NCBI GenBank assembly: GCA_023408075.1 | Contig: JAEYKW010000027.1 | Coordinates: 1-64,000, forward strand | Direction: 5' to 3' | Origin: Bacillota bacterium | GTDB lineage: Bacteria > Bacillota > Clostridia > Christensenellales > SZUA-584 | DNA length: 64,000 bases | Translations under genes and position numbers: made by a program | The notes under the pieces: generated by a model | The model's input: only the letters and a program-made list of their open reading frames with translations | Database searches by the model: none | Told to the model about the DNA's origin: nothing | Shown here: positions 17,253 through 25,222 of the stretch, one piece after another | How positions within the stretch are numbered: the stretch's first letter is position 1 | How the letters are laid out: every line of letters begins with the position of its first letter

Positions 17253-18212
17253 ATGAAAAAGTATTTCAATCAAGTGAAGCGATTCAGGTCGTTTTACAGC
17301 ATCATAGGGCTGCTGTTCGTGGTTGTGATCTCATCCATCGCCATTAAAGAATTTATGACACTGAGCAATGTGATCACACTGTTCAGACAGGCCAGCACGC
17401 TGCTTGTGCTTAGTACGGGGCTCACCGCGGTCATACTCACAAGCGGTATCGACCTCAGTGTCGGGGCCATATCGGGGCTTGTCGGCTGCATCGTGGCGCA
17501 GTTTTTGAAAATGGGCATACCGGCACCGCTGACCTTCATTATTGCAATTGCTTTCGGTGCTTTGTTTGGATTGTTTAACGGTTTTCTCGTGGGTACGGTT
17601 AAGATGCCGCCGTTTATCGCAACATTCGGCATGAGCTGGGTGGCGAGCGGCTTGTCCATTATCGTCATGAACGGCGAGGTGATATTCGGTCTTGCAGACG
17701 ATTTTACATGGTTCGGCACAGGCTACATCGGGCCGATTCCCGTGATTGCGATTATCGCGCTGATTGTTGTGGCCATTACCTACATCATACTCCAAAAGAC
17801 CACCTTTGGCAGAGACGTCTATGCGATCGGTGCCAATCAGGATGCGGCCAAATACTCGGCAGCACCCGTGAAAAAGACGCTTTACTGGGCGTTCATTTTC
17901 TCCGGCATCACCGCGGGTATCGGCGGGCTGCTGATGACGGCAAGACTCAACGCGGCCGATTCCACGATGGGCGATTCATACGGATTGCAGACGGTGGCGG
18001 CGGTTGTGGTCGGCGGCACATCGCTGCTCGGCGGTGAAGGCAGTGTGGTCGGTACGGTTATTGGGGCGCTGCTGCTCACCATCGTGATGAACGTGATGAA
18101 CCTGATGGGGATTTCCTCGTTTGCTCAGCCGGCTATCGTCGGTGTCGTTATCATCGCTATGGTGTTGTTCGATTCGTACACGCGGCAAAAGCAAGCGACG
18201 GCATTAAAATAA
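17253..18212 (+). CDS. Sugar ABC importer permease B, RbsC-like (system 1)
   Basis: 319-residue RbsC-family membrane protein. GIDLSVGAISGLVGC, PPFIATFGMSW, FGRDVYAIGANQDAAKYS and GGTSLLGGEGSVVGTVIGALL are in family order. AGGAGG before the ATG. It ends the importer gene set; the GntR gene begins 119 bases later behind its own promoter. Confidence 0.93.
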   Translation: MKKYFNQVKRFRSFYSIIGLLFVVVISSIAIKEFMTLSNVITLFRQASTLLVLSTGLTAVILTSGIDLSVGAISGLVGCIVAQFLKMGIPAPLTFIIAIAFGALFGLFNGFLVGTVKMPPFIATFGMSWVASGLSIIVMNGEVIFGLADDFTWFGTGYIGPIPVIAIIALIVVAITYIILQKTTFGRDVYAIGANQDAAKYSAAPVKKTLYWAFIFSGITAGIGGLLMTARLNAADSTMGDSYGLQTVAAVVVGGTSLLGGEGSVVGTVIGALLLTIVMNVMNLMGISSFAQPAIVGVVIIAMVLFDSYTRQKQATALK

Positions 18213-18254
18213 CAGGAATATTGAGCTCGGGCGTGAGATAATGAGTCACTATAA

Positions 18255-18285
18255 TATTGTATCCAGTATCAAGAGATGGTATAAT
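18255..18285 (+). promoter_or_regulatory. gntR promoter with overlapping operator
   Basis: -35 TTGTAT (18257-18262) and a perfect -10 TATAAT (18280-18285) are 17 bases apart. The -35 lies inside TATTGTATCCAGTA (18255-18268), which differs by one base from the palindrome at 10340-10353. Autorepression by the GntR protein encoded 47 bases downstream fits this layout. Confidence 0.75.
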
Positions 18286-18331
18286 CTATGATTAGATGCA
18301 ATTATAAACTCATAATATTTGGAGAAAAGAT

Positions 18332-19030
18332 ATGGAATTGTCGAATATTGAAAAATCTCAAAAAATTAAATATCAGAGAATGCCCGAGCTTGTGAAAGAG
18401 CAGCTGATGGACTGGATCATGGACGGCACGATCTCAATGGGAGAGAAGCTGAACGCCGAAGATCTGGCCTCCAGAATGGGGGTCAGCCGCATGCCCGTCA
18501 GAGAAGCGCTGAAAAGTATGGAGAAATCCGGAATTGTGCATTCTATTCCCTATGTGGGGACAAGGGTGGCAGAGCTTCAAATGACGGATATCGTTCAGAT
18601 ATATCTCATGCGCGAGGCGCTTGAGCCATTGGCTGCTTATTACGCCTGCAAAAACATTACGGATTCAAAACTGCAGGCTGTTGAAAGCCTGCATACAAGG
18701 CTGGAAAACGTCATCGGTGAGCCGACCCCGAATGCCAAACAGATTTTTGTGCTGAACCGCGATTTCCACTTTGAGATATACGAGGGAAGCGGCATGAAGT
18801 ACATGATCAATATCATTGCGACGCTTTGGGACAATCTGGCGTTTTACAAGCTGATTTATGGCAGAAAGTATGCAACGGACAAAAACAGCGCACTCAATAT
18901 GCTCGGTGAACACAAGGAGTATATTGAAAGACTGAGAAACGGGAAGGCAAACGAATTAAAGACCTTGATGCATGACTCGCTGCACCGGCGTGTGCTGGAG
19001 CTGAAAGATCAAGTGACCTACGAAATATAA
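18332..19030 (+). CDS. GntR-family transcriptional regulator (FadR/FCD subfamily)
   Basis: 232-residue regulator. The winged helix spans about residues 15-85 with LNAEDLASRMGVSRMPVREAL as recognition region followed by VGTRVAEL; the helical FCD effector domain fills the rest, with metal-binding-type residues in LNRDFHFEIYE and MHDSLHRRVLEL. Such proteins bind sugar acids, carboxylates or other pathway intermediates and usually repress the adjacent catabolic genes. Matching operator sequences at 10340, 10434 and 18255 tie it to the MBL-isomerase-aldolase-ABC operon and to itself. GGAG precedes the ATG. Confidence 0.92.
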   Translation: MELSNIEKSQKIKYQRMPELVKEQLMDWIMDGTISMGEKLNAEDLASRMGVSRMPVREALKSMEKSGIVHSIPYVGTRVAELQMTDIVQIYLMREALEPLAAYYACKNITDSKLQAVESLHTRLENVIGEPTPNAKQIFVLNRDFHFEIYEGSGMKYMINIIATLWDNLAFYKLIYGRKYATDKNSALNMLGEHKEYIERLRNGKANELKTLMHDSLHRRVLELKDQVTYEI

Positions 19031-19077
19031 CATCAGGTATTTAATATGGGCTGCCGCAAAGTTAGGGAGTTATCATC

Positions 19078-19377
19078 ATGGACTACACAATGGCCGAATG
19101 CGGAGGATGCTTAACCTGCGAGATTGCATGCTCATATAAGCATAATAAAGAATTCAACCATCTTATATCCAGTATTGAAATTGTCGAACTGGAAAACGAA
19201 CAGGGATACAAAGTACGCCTGATTGAAGATCCTTCAACGGGCAGAATACCATGCGACGGATGCCTCGGTGATGAACCGATGTGTCTTTCGTATTGTCCGA
19301 AGCACGAAGAATTAAAAGCGATCCTCACGCGGCATATCACGGAGCGCATCAAGGAAGGGGAAAGCGAAGATGAATAA
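19078..19377 (+). CDS. Two-cluster ferredoxin-like partner of the AOR
   Basis: 99-residue iron-sulfur protein. Cysteines fall in two sets: C-x2-C-x2-C-x3-C (CGGCLTCEIACSYKH, residues 8-18) and C-x2-C-x6-C-x3-C (CDGCLGDEPMCLSYCPK), as in the short DmsB/CooF-like electron carriers beside AOR-family enzymes. It probably passes electrons between the AOR and cellular ferredoxin. The gene overlaps the AOR gene by eight bases. TAGGGAG precedes the ATG. Confidence 0.86.
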   Translation: MDYTMAECGGCLTCEIACSYKHNKEFNHLISSIEIVELENEQGYKVRLIEDPSTGRIPCDGCLGDEPMCLSYCPKHEELKAILTRHITERIKEGESEDE

Positions 19378-21301
19378 GTGTTACGGCATCACCGGCAGAA
19401 CTCTTCGCATCAACTTAACGAGCAGGGAAATCAAAGTTGAGGGAAATTCTCAATATTACCGCGATTTTTTAACCTCGAGCGGTTATGCGGCAAAGATCAT
19501 CTATGACGAAGTGAAGGACTGGGTGACGCCTTTTGACCCCACAAACAAAGTGGTTTTCTCGGCAGGCGCGTTGATCGGCACCGTTGCGCCCGGCGCGTGC
19601 AAAATGAATATCAGCACAATCGGGCCGATGACGGGCGGCTGGGCGACGGGCAGCAGCGACAGTTATGTGGCTATGGAATTAAAGCATGCCGGATACGATG
19701 CGATCATTGTGGAAGGGCGCAGCCATAAGCCTTGTTATCTGCATGTGACGGATGAAAAGGTGGAGATTCGCGATGCCTGCGCACTCTGGGGCAAAACCAC
19801 ATGGGAGACGCTCGATGCGATTCGAGAGGAACTTAATGACCCTAAGCTGCACATCATATCCATCGGGCCGGCAGGAGAAAACCTGACGCGCGGCGCCTGC
19901 GTGATTCAGGACAGAGGCCGGGGCTTTGGCCGCTGCGGCACGGGTGCGGTCATCGGCTCGAAAAATTTGAAGGCCATCGTCTGCAAGGGCAAAAAGCCGA
20001 TTCAGGTGGCGGATCCCGAAAAGTTTATGCAGGTGGCGCACCGCTGCCGCAAAAAGATACTCGACTGCCCGGATACCGAGCGCTTTCGCAAATACGGCAC
20101 GCTCGGCATATTTCAGCACAAGCAGGACATGGGCGCGATTCCGTACAGGAACTCGCAGGAGAGCGTGTTTCCCGAGGATACGAACGTCACGATGGACCCT
20201 GTGCAGGTGATCGATAAATACACGGTTTCCAAGCAGAACTTCCCGGGCTGCCCGATAGGCTGCGGCCGCCATATGACGATCACGGACGGGCCATACAAGG
20301 GGCTCACAGCCGAATTCAACCATTGGGAGGCCTTCGGCACCATCGTGGGCCGCTGCGCGGTGACGGAACCCACGTTTATGGTGAAGGTGACGGCCTACTG
20401 CAATGAGATGGGTATCGACTTCAATCTGGCGGGCTGCGCCATTGCCTGGGCAATGGAGTGCTATCAGCGCGGCATACTCACCAAAGAGGATACGGACGGC
20501 ATGGAACTCAAATGGGGAGATGAGCCGCAGATACTCGAACTGATACGCAAGATGAGCTACCGGGAGGGCTTTGGCAATATACTCGCGGAGGGCAGCAAGC
20601 GTGCCGCCGATATCATCGGCAGGGATTCGGGCTACTACGCGATGCACATCAAAGGGCAGGATCTTTACGAGTGCCTGCGCGGCTCCAATGCCTGGGCTCT
20701 CGGGGCCACGGTGTCCACACGCGGCGGTGGCCATACCACCGGCACCTGCGGCTATGAACAGGCCATCAATGTGGATAAACAAAAAGCCTTTGAGGTGCTG
20801 GGAATCAGAAACGTGGAGGATCCGCTGAGCTACGAAGGCAAAGCGGAAGTCACATACCTGTTTGAGGTGCTGCACCGCATTAACAACAGCACAGGTATCT
20901 GCCATCAGAACACGATATACAATAAGCTTGATTATCTCGTTGTGGCCGACATTGCCGAAATGCTGTCGGCTGCGACCGGCATTGAAACGAGCGCGCGGGA
21001 TCTCGAAGATATTGCGCAGAGGCAGATCAACCTGGAAAAAGCGATCAATGCGCGTTTCACGCACTTCAGCCGCAAGGATGATCTTCCCACGCTGCGCGAT
21101 CAGCACGAGCCGCTCCATGGGGGTAAAATGGACGGCTGGAAGCTCGATATGGATCAGTACAACAGCATGCTCGACCGTTATTACGAGCTGCACGGCTGGG
21201 ACAGAGAGTCCGGTTATCCCAAACGCAGTACGCTCGAGAAATACGGCCTTGGCTACGTGGCTGATGAACTCGAATCGCGGGGGAAACTCGGCAAGGAATA
21301 A
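19370..21301 (+). CDS. Aldehyde:ferredoxin oxidoreductase family protein (tungsten type)
   Basis: 643-residue AOR-family enzyme; members carry a tungsto-bispterin and a 4Fe-4S cluster and oxidise aldehydes to acids (or run in reverse) with ferredoxin. GRTLRINLTSREI opens the N-terminal domain; GPMTGGWATGSSDSY, HIISIGPAGENL, RGRGFGRCGTGAVIGSKNLKAI and the NNSTGIC region (Cys511) are in family positions. The cluster motif C-x2-C-x3-C is unusual: Cys294 and Cys298 are present in FPGCPIGCGRH, but the first position is Phe291. The aspartate of the usual DxxGxC is Asn. Substrate is unknown; an aldehyde from the nearby aldolase is a reasonable guess. The next gene lies 20 bases downstream. Confidence 0.9.
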   Translation: MNKCYGITGRTLRINLTSREIKVEGNSQYYRDFLTSSGYAAKIIYDEVKDWVTPFDPTNKVVFSAGALIGTVAPGACKMNISTIGPMTGGWATGSSDSYVAMELKHAGYDAIIVEGRSHKPCYLHVTDEKVEIRDACALWGKTTWETLDAIREELNDPKLHIISIGPAGENLTRGACVIQDRGRGFGRCGTGAVIGSKNLKAIVCKGKKPIQVADPEKFMQVAHRCRKKILDCPDTERFRKYGTLGIFQHKQDMGAIPYRNSQESVFPEDTNVTMDPVQVIDKYTVSKQNFPGCPIGCGRHMTITDGPYKGLTAEFNHWEAFGTIVGRCAVTEPTFMVKVTAYCNEMGIDFNLAGCAIAWAMECYQRGILTKEDTDGMELKWGDEPQILELIRKMSYREGFGNILAEGSKRAADIIGRDSGYYAMHIKGQDLYECLRGSNAWALGATVSTRGGGHTTGTCGYEQAINVDKQKAFEVLGIRNVEDPLSYEGKAEVTYLFEVLHRINNSTGICHQNTIYNKLDYLVVADIAEMLSAATGIETSARDLEDIAQRQINLEKAINARFTHFSRKDDLPTLRDQHEPLHGGKMDGWKLDMDQYNSMLDRYYELHGWDRESGYPKRSTLEKYGLGYVADELESRGKLGKE

Positions 21302-21321
21302 AACGGTATAGGGATGACAAT

Positions 21322-22551
21322 ATGAAAACGATCGCCATCATACTGAGCATAGACACCAAAGAAGCGGAAGCGAGATTTTTAAAAGCGTGCGTGGAGCGGC
21401 GCGGCCATAAAGCGCTGGTTATTGACCTCTCGACGCGAGGCACCTACGATTTTGTGCCGGATGTCACGCGTGACGAAGTCTGCCTTGCGGGCGGCACGCA
21501 GCCGTCTGCGCTCAAAAACATGCCCAAGAATGAGGCGGTTCAGGCGATGATGGACGGCGCGAAGGCCATTGTGCCGTATCTGTATGCAAAGGGCGCTTTC
21601 GACGGCATCATATCCGCAGGCGGCCTGCAGAATACGATGGCCGCAGTGGGCGCGATGCAGACGCTGCCGATGGGCGTGCCCAAGGTGATGGTTTCCACCG
21701 TCGCCTGCGGGCCCCGCAGCTTCGAGCCGTTTGTGGGCATCAAGGATATCGTGATGATCCCGTCGATCGCCGATATCACGGGCATCAATTCGGTGACCGA
21801 GGTCATACTCGGCAACGCGGCTGCTGCCGTGATCGGCATGACCGAGCAAACGAGACGGCTGCCCGAAGACGGCAAAACGCGGATCGGGACCACGCTGATG
21901 GGTGTCACCAACAATTCCGCGGTGCAGGCGGCGCGTCTGCTTGAGGCGAAGGGGTATGAGGTCATCAGCTTTCATTCCACGGGTGTCGGCGGACGGTACC
22001 TTGAGTATCTGATCGGTGAAGGGCTCATCACGGCGTCAATGGATCTGTCGCTGCATGAGGTGATCGCGGCCGATGTGTTTAATCTGGGGTTCTCAAACGG
22101 TGCGCCGGGCAGGCTGAAGGTGGGCTGCGAAAAAGGCATACCGATGGTCGTCGCGCCGGGTGCGCTCGATTTCGTGGACGTGTATCTGGCGGATTTTAAA
22201 AACGGCATCATCGGAGACTGGACACAGCGCAAATACAATCTGCACAACAACGCCGTGGCCCATGTGAAGGCGTTTGCGTACGAATCCGAGAAAGCGGCAA
22301 AGATGGTGGTGGAGCGGCTCAACAAGGCCAAAGGGCCCGTCACCGTGCTGCTGCCGCTGCGCGGCCTGCGCGTGGACACGCTGCCGGGGCAGAGCCTTTA
22401 CGACCCTGAGGTGGACGAAGCGATATTGAACGTATTCCGCAAGGGCCTTGATAAAAAAATTAAACAGATTGAGGTGGACGCCAACCTGACGGATATGGCG
22501 TTCAGTCAAGCCGCCGCGTCGGAGATGGCGGCGCTTATAGAAGGAAGATAA
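21322..22551 (+). CDS. Tm-1-like ATP-binding domain protein (UPF0261)
   Basis: 409-residue member of UPF0261/Tm-1-like, a family with an N-terminal ATP-binding domain and a C-terminal TIM-barrel-like domain. IAIILSIDTKEAEARFLKACVE, DLSTRG, GIISAGGLQNTMAA, MVSTVACGPRSFEPFVG and IADITGINSVTEVILGNAA are characteristic; the second half has GVGGRYLEYLIGEG, MVVAPGALDFVDVYL and VLLPLRGLRVDTLPGQSLYDPEVD. The plant homologue Tm-1 is a viral resistance protein; bacterial members have no firmly known reaction but occur in sugar-acid and aromatic catabolic loci. Here it sits between AOR and the RuBisCO-like gene, implying a metabolic role. Confidence 0.9.
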   Translation: MKTIAIILSIDTKEAEARFLKACVERRGHKALVIDLSTRGTYDFVPDVTRDEVCLAGGTQPSALKNMPKNEAVQAMMDGAKAIVPYLYAKGAFDGIISAGGLQNTMAAVGAMQTLPMGVPKVMVSTVACGPRSFEPFVGIKDIVMIPSIADITGINSVTEVILGNAAAAVIGMTEQTRRLPEDGKTRIGTTLMGVTNNSAVQAARLLEAKGYEVISFHSTGVGGRYLEYLIGEGLITASMDLSLHEVIAADVFNLGFSNGAPGRLKVGCEKGIPMVVAPGALDFVDVYLADFKNGIIGDWTQRKYNLHNNAVAHVKAFAYESEKAAKMVVERLNKAKGPVTVLLPLRGLRVDTLPGQSLYDPEVDEAILNVFRKGLDKKIKQIEVDANLTDMAFSQAAASEMAALIEGR

Positions 22552-22704
22552 AGAATCACTGATTCGTTCAGTCTGCTGCCTTGGCGCTGATTACATCGTG
22601 AAATGAAACTTCTTTCGGTTTAGCTTCATTGCAGATATGTAAGCATCTCACCAAGCAGCTATCGTTAGACCAGAGCTTGCAAAGCAATACAAGGAGAAGC
22701 AAAA

Positions 22705-23952
22705 ATGTATTTTGAATTGCCTTTTGATAATTCCGTGTCGGTCGCGGATGAAGATTATGTGATCGCCACCTATTTGGCGTTTGGCATTACAAACGCGGCG
22801 GCGCTTAAAAAAGCGGGCCAGTTTGCAACGGGGCAGAGCATTGGCACATGGCTGCCGCTGCCCGGCGTGACGCGGGATATGGTGGAAAACTGGCAGGCAC
22901 GTGTGCTGGCGGTGTATCCGCTGCCTACCGACGAAAGCATATCGGTGCTGCGCGTGGCGTTTCCTCACCACAATTTTGCGTCGAATTTCGCGATGATGCT
23001 GACCGCGATGGTCGGCAACGACGTGTCAACGGCCCTGCGCATCAAGCTGATTGACCTCGAATTCACGGCGAAAGCCTTAAAAGCTTACACGGGCCCGAAG
23101 CAGAGCATAGAAGGCTGGCGCGGTGCCACAGGCGTGACCGGCAGGCCGCTCGTGCTCAATATGATTAAGCCGTGCCTTGGGTTTGCGCCGGAGCGCGGTG
23201 CGGAGCTGTTTTACCAAAGCGGGCTCGGCGGCGTGGACCTCATCAAGGATGATGAGGTGTTCGGCAATACCTCGGTCAGCAGTGTGACCGGCCGGTTAAA
23301 GGCGTACAACGCGGCTGCGGGAAAACTCAAAGAGGAAACGGGCAAAGCCCCTGTCTATATCGTCAATATTACCGATACGCCGCAGCGTATGCGCGCACAC
23401 GCGCAGGCGGTGATTGACGAGGGCGGCAAGGCGGCGATGGTGAACTTTGTGTCCACCGGTATTGACGCGTTGCGTGAACTCACGGACGAATTCGGCGGTT
23501 CGCTCTGCTTCCTCGCGCACTACGCGGGGGCGGGCATGATGAACTCGCCGCAGCTTGGCATCACGGGCAGCGTGCTGCTCGGCGTCCTCGCACGGCTGGC
23601 CGGTGCCGATTCGGTGATGACGATGTTTGCGGGCAGCGCCGATACGCATGAGCTGTTTGAATGCCTGCAGACGGTGCAAAAGCAAAAGCTGCCGATGGGC
23701 GGTTTAAGGCCGGTGATGACATCGCTTGGCGGCGGCATTACGCCTCTTTCCATTGGCAGCACAGTCAAAACGTTCGGCAACGATGTGATCCTTGGTGTGG
23801 GCGGTGCGGTGCAGGGCCATCCGATGGGCACGACAGCCGGCGCAAAAGCGGTGATGGCGGCGCTGGGCGGCGCAATGCAGGGCAAAGAGCTCGATGAGAT
23901 TGCCGACACTTCGCCCGAGCTTCAAGCGGCAATCAACGCATGGCAACAGTGA
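22705..23952 (+). CDS. RuBisCO-like protein (form IV type)
   Basis: 415-residue RuBisCO large-subunit homologue. Conserved parts are NMIKPCLGF (Lys155, equivalent to plant Lys175), GVDLIKDDEVFGN (Lys181 that would be carbamylated, with metal ligands Asp183 and Glu184), AHYAGAGMM (His272), SLGGGITP, and GVGGAVQGHPMGTTAGA at the phosphate site. Plant Lys177 is Cys157 and the loop-6 lysine is missing (AGSADTHELF), so CO2 fixation is not expected. Related proteins enolise 2,3-diketo-5-methylthiopentyl-1-P, isomerise methylthioribulose-1-P, or decarboxylate/hydrolyse 3-oxo-isoapionate-4-P in apionate catabolism (OiaX/OiaT). Given the sugar-type neighbours, the last kind of chemistry is the best guess. 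GGAG precedes the ATG. Confidence 0.9.
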   Translation: MYFELPFDNSVSVADEDYVIATYLAFGITNAAALKKAGQFATGQSIGTWLPLPGVTRDMVENWQARVLAVYPLPTDESISVLRVAFPHHNFASNFAMMLTAMVGNDVSTALRIKLIDLEFTAKALKAYTGPKQSIEGWRGATGVTGRPLVLNMIKPCLGFAPERGAELFYQSGLGGVDLIKDDEVFGNTSVSSVTGRLKAYNAAAGKLKEETGKAPVYIVNITDTPQRMRAHAQAVIDEGGKAAMVNFVSTGIDALRELTDEFGGSLCFLAHYAGAGMMNSPQLGITGSVLLGVLARLAGADSVMTMFAGSADTHELFECLQTVQKQKLPMGGLRPVMTSLGGGITPLSIGSTVKTFGNDVILGVGGAVQGHPMGTTAGAKAVMAALGGAMQGKELDEIADTSPELQAAINAWQQ

Positions 23953-23981
23953 ATGAGGTTTTCTCCGAAAGGGTGTAAGCG

Positions 23982-25004
23982 ATGACATCAAGGCAGCGTA
24001 TTTTGAGAACACTGGCGCACGAGAGCACGGACTATATACCGATATACCCCAAAATCGCGTTTTCCAATGTGATCGCGGCTAAGCACGTTACCGTCAAAGA
24101 TTTTATGTCGGACCCGGCCAAGATGGCTGAGGCAACGATGGCGGCGCAGAAGCTTTTCGGCTGGGATGCCGTGGCGCTGCATACCGATATCGGCAGCGAA
24201 GGCAAGGCGCTCGGCAGCGTTTATGAGCAGCCCGTCAATGAACCCTCGCATATCGTTAAGTATTTGCTCGATGATATCGGCGAATATGAAAAAATCGCCG
24301 TGCCTGATCCTCATTTCACGGAGCCTATGAAAACGGTGATTGAGGCGGTCAAAACCGTTAAGCAGCAAATCGGCAAAGACGTCTATGTACAGGCGTGGAC
24401 GAACGGCCCTTTGAATGTGGCCAGCCAGGTGCTCAAGCTCGACGATCTGCTCATCGCCATCTATGACGACCCGGATACGCTTCATCTACTGCTGGAACGC
24501 TGCCTTGAAACGGCGGTTGTGTACGCGAAAGCGCTCGTGGATGCGGGCGCGGACGCCGTCGCGTTCGGGCATGCCATGGCGTCCACATCGGTGATTTCAA
24601 GGAAGCAGTATGAAGAGTTTGCGTTTCCCTATGAAAAAGAACTGATATCGGCGATCCATCAGGCCGGGGCGGCTGCCATCACGCATATCTGCGGCAATAT
24701 TGAACCGATTATCGATTTAATCTGCCAAAACGGCAGCGATATCATCGATTTTGATCATGTCTGCCGGTTAGACGCTTTGCGGGAGAAGGCGCCCGGTGCC
24801 GTTTTTCGCGGCAACATTGATCCGGCGCTGCTGGCGCTCGGAACAAGGGACGAAGTCAGAGACGTGGTTAAAACGCTGATTGAGAGAGACGGAAGATCCG
24901 GGAGGCTCATTCTCGGAACAGGCTGTGAGGTGGCGCTCAATACACCGACAGAGAACCTGCATGCCTTTGTGCAGGCCGGAAGAGAATTCGGAAGGAACAG
25001 TTAA
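23982..25004 (+). CDS. Uroporphyrinogen-decarboxylase-fold protein of the MtaA/CmuA type
   Basis: 340-residue TIM-barrel protein. The zinc site of corrinoid:coenzyme-M-type methyltransferases is present: His235 and Cys237 in ITHICGNIEPI and Cys315 in ILGTGCEVALNTP. RILRTLAHESTDYIPIYPK is the usual N-terminus, which in true HemE continues to arginine residues not seen here, so heme synthesis is unlikely. No corrinoid protein gene is nearby. In this context it may move a methyl or one-carbon group or act as a decarboxylase on a pathway acid. It lies 29 bases after the RuBisCO-like gene, so they are probably co-transcribed. Confidence 0.85.
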   Translation: MTSRQRILRTLAHESTDYIPIYPKIAFSNVIAAKHVTVKDFMSDPAKMAEATMAAQKLFGWDAVALHTDIGSEGKALGSVYEQPVNEPSHIVKYLLDDIGEYEKIAVPDPHFTEPMKTVIEAVKTVKQQIGKDVYVQAWTNGPLNVASQVLKLDDLLIAIYDDPDTLHLLLERCLETAVVYAKALVDAGADAVAFGHAMASTSVISRKQYEEFAFPYEKELISAIHQAGAAAITHICGNIEPIIDLICQNGSDIIDFDHVCRLDALREKAPGAVFRGNIDPALLALGTRDEVRDVVKTLIERDGRSGRLILGTGCEVALNTPTENLHAFVQAGREFGRNS

Positions 25005-25056
25005 CGCGCGCGGGTTGCCACGGCAGCCTTCGTGCGATGCGAAATGAGAATATGAA

Positions 25057-25153
25057 TATTTCCGAGCCGGATAGACCTAAAGGAAACCATGGTTATCCGG
25101 CCGATGGGTTGCATATGGAAACGGTGCAGCCTCCCGCGTTTGGAAAGGAAATA
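25057..25153 (+). ncRNA. Moco/Tuco riboswitch candidate
   Basis: Three nested helices can be drawn. P1 pairs TATTTCC (25057-25063) with GGAAATA (25147-25153). P2 pairs GCCGGATA (25066-25073) with TATCCGGC (25094-25101), closing a loop with ACCTAAAGGAAACC and ATGGT that resembles a GAAA-tetraloop receptor. P3 pairs GGTTGCA (25107-25113) with TGCAGCC (25125-25131) and is capped by a GAAA tetraloop. This layout and the conserved-looking strings CCGAGCC, GACCTAAAGG and GGCCGATGGG match my recollection of the molybdenum cofactor riboswitch (RF01055). A terminator follows, and the genes behind include MobB; a tungsten enzyme lies just upstream. Confidence 0.78.
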
Positions 25154-25190
25154 AGCAAAAAAGATTTGCGTGTGTGCAAAATGTTTATTG

Positions 25191-25221
25191 CCCTTTTCAA
25201 AAGGTTGAAAGGGGTTTTTTT
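25191..25221 (+). terminator. Expression platform terminator of the riboswitch
   Basis: CCCTTTTCAA (25191-25200) pairs over ten positions with TTGAAAGGGG (25205-25214), then seven T residues. The 3' arm also holds the GGGG that would serve as ribosome site for the TTG start at 25223, so folding could stop both transcription and translation. GGAAAGG inside the aptamer 3' edge could compete for the CCTTTTC arm. Confidence 0.85.
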
Positions 25222-25222
25222 A

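Noticed and set aside
19679..21193. A 504-residue frame on the opposite strand of the AOR gene.
   Set aside because: It is the shadow of a strongly coding, motif-rich gene; the antisense translation has no protein family features.
22705..23952. True CO2-fixing RuBisCO.
   Set aside because: The loop-6 lysine and the Lys177 equivalent are missing and there is no phosphoribulokinase or small subunit.
23982..25004. HemE (heme synthesis uroporphyrinogen decarboxylase).
   Set aside because: The zinc site His235-Cys237-Cys315 of MtaA-type methyltransferases is present and no heme genes are near.
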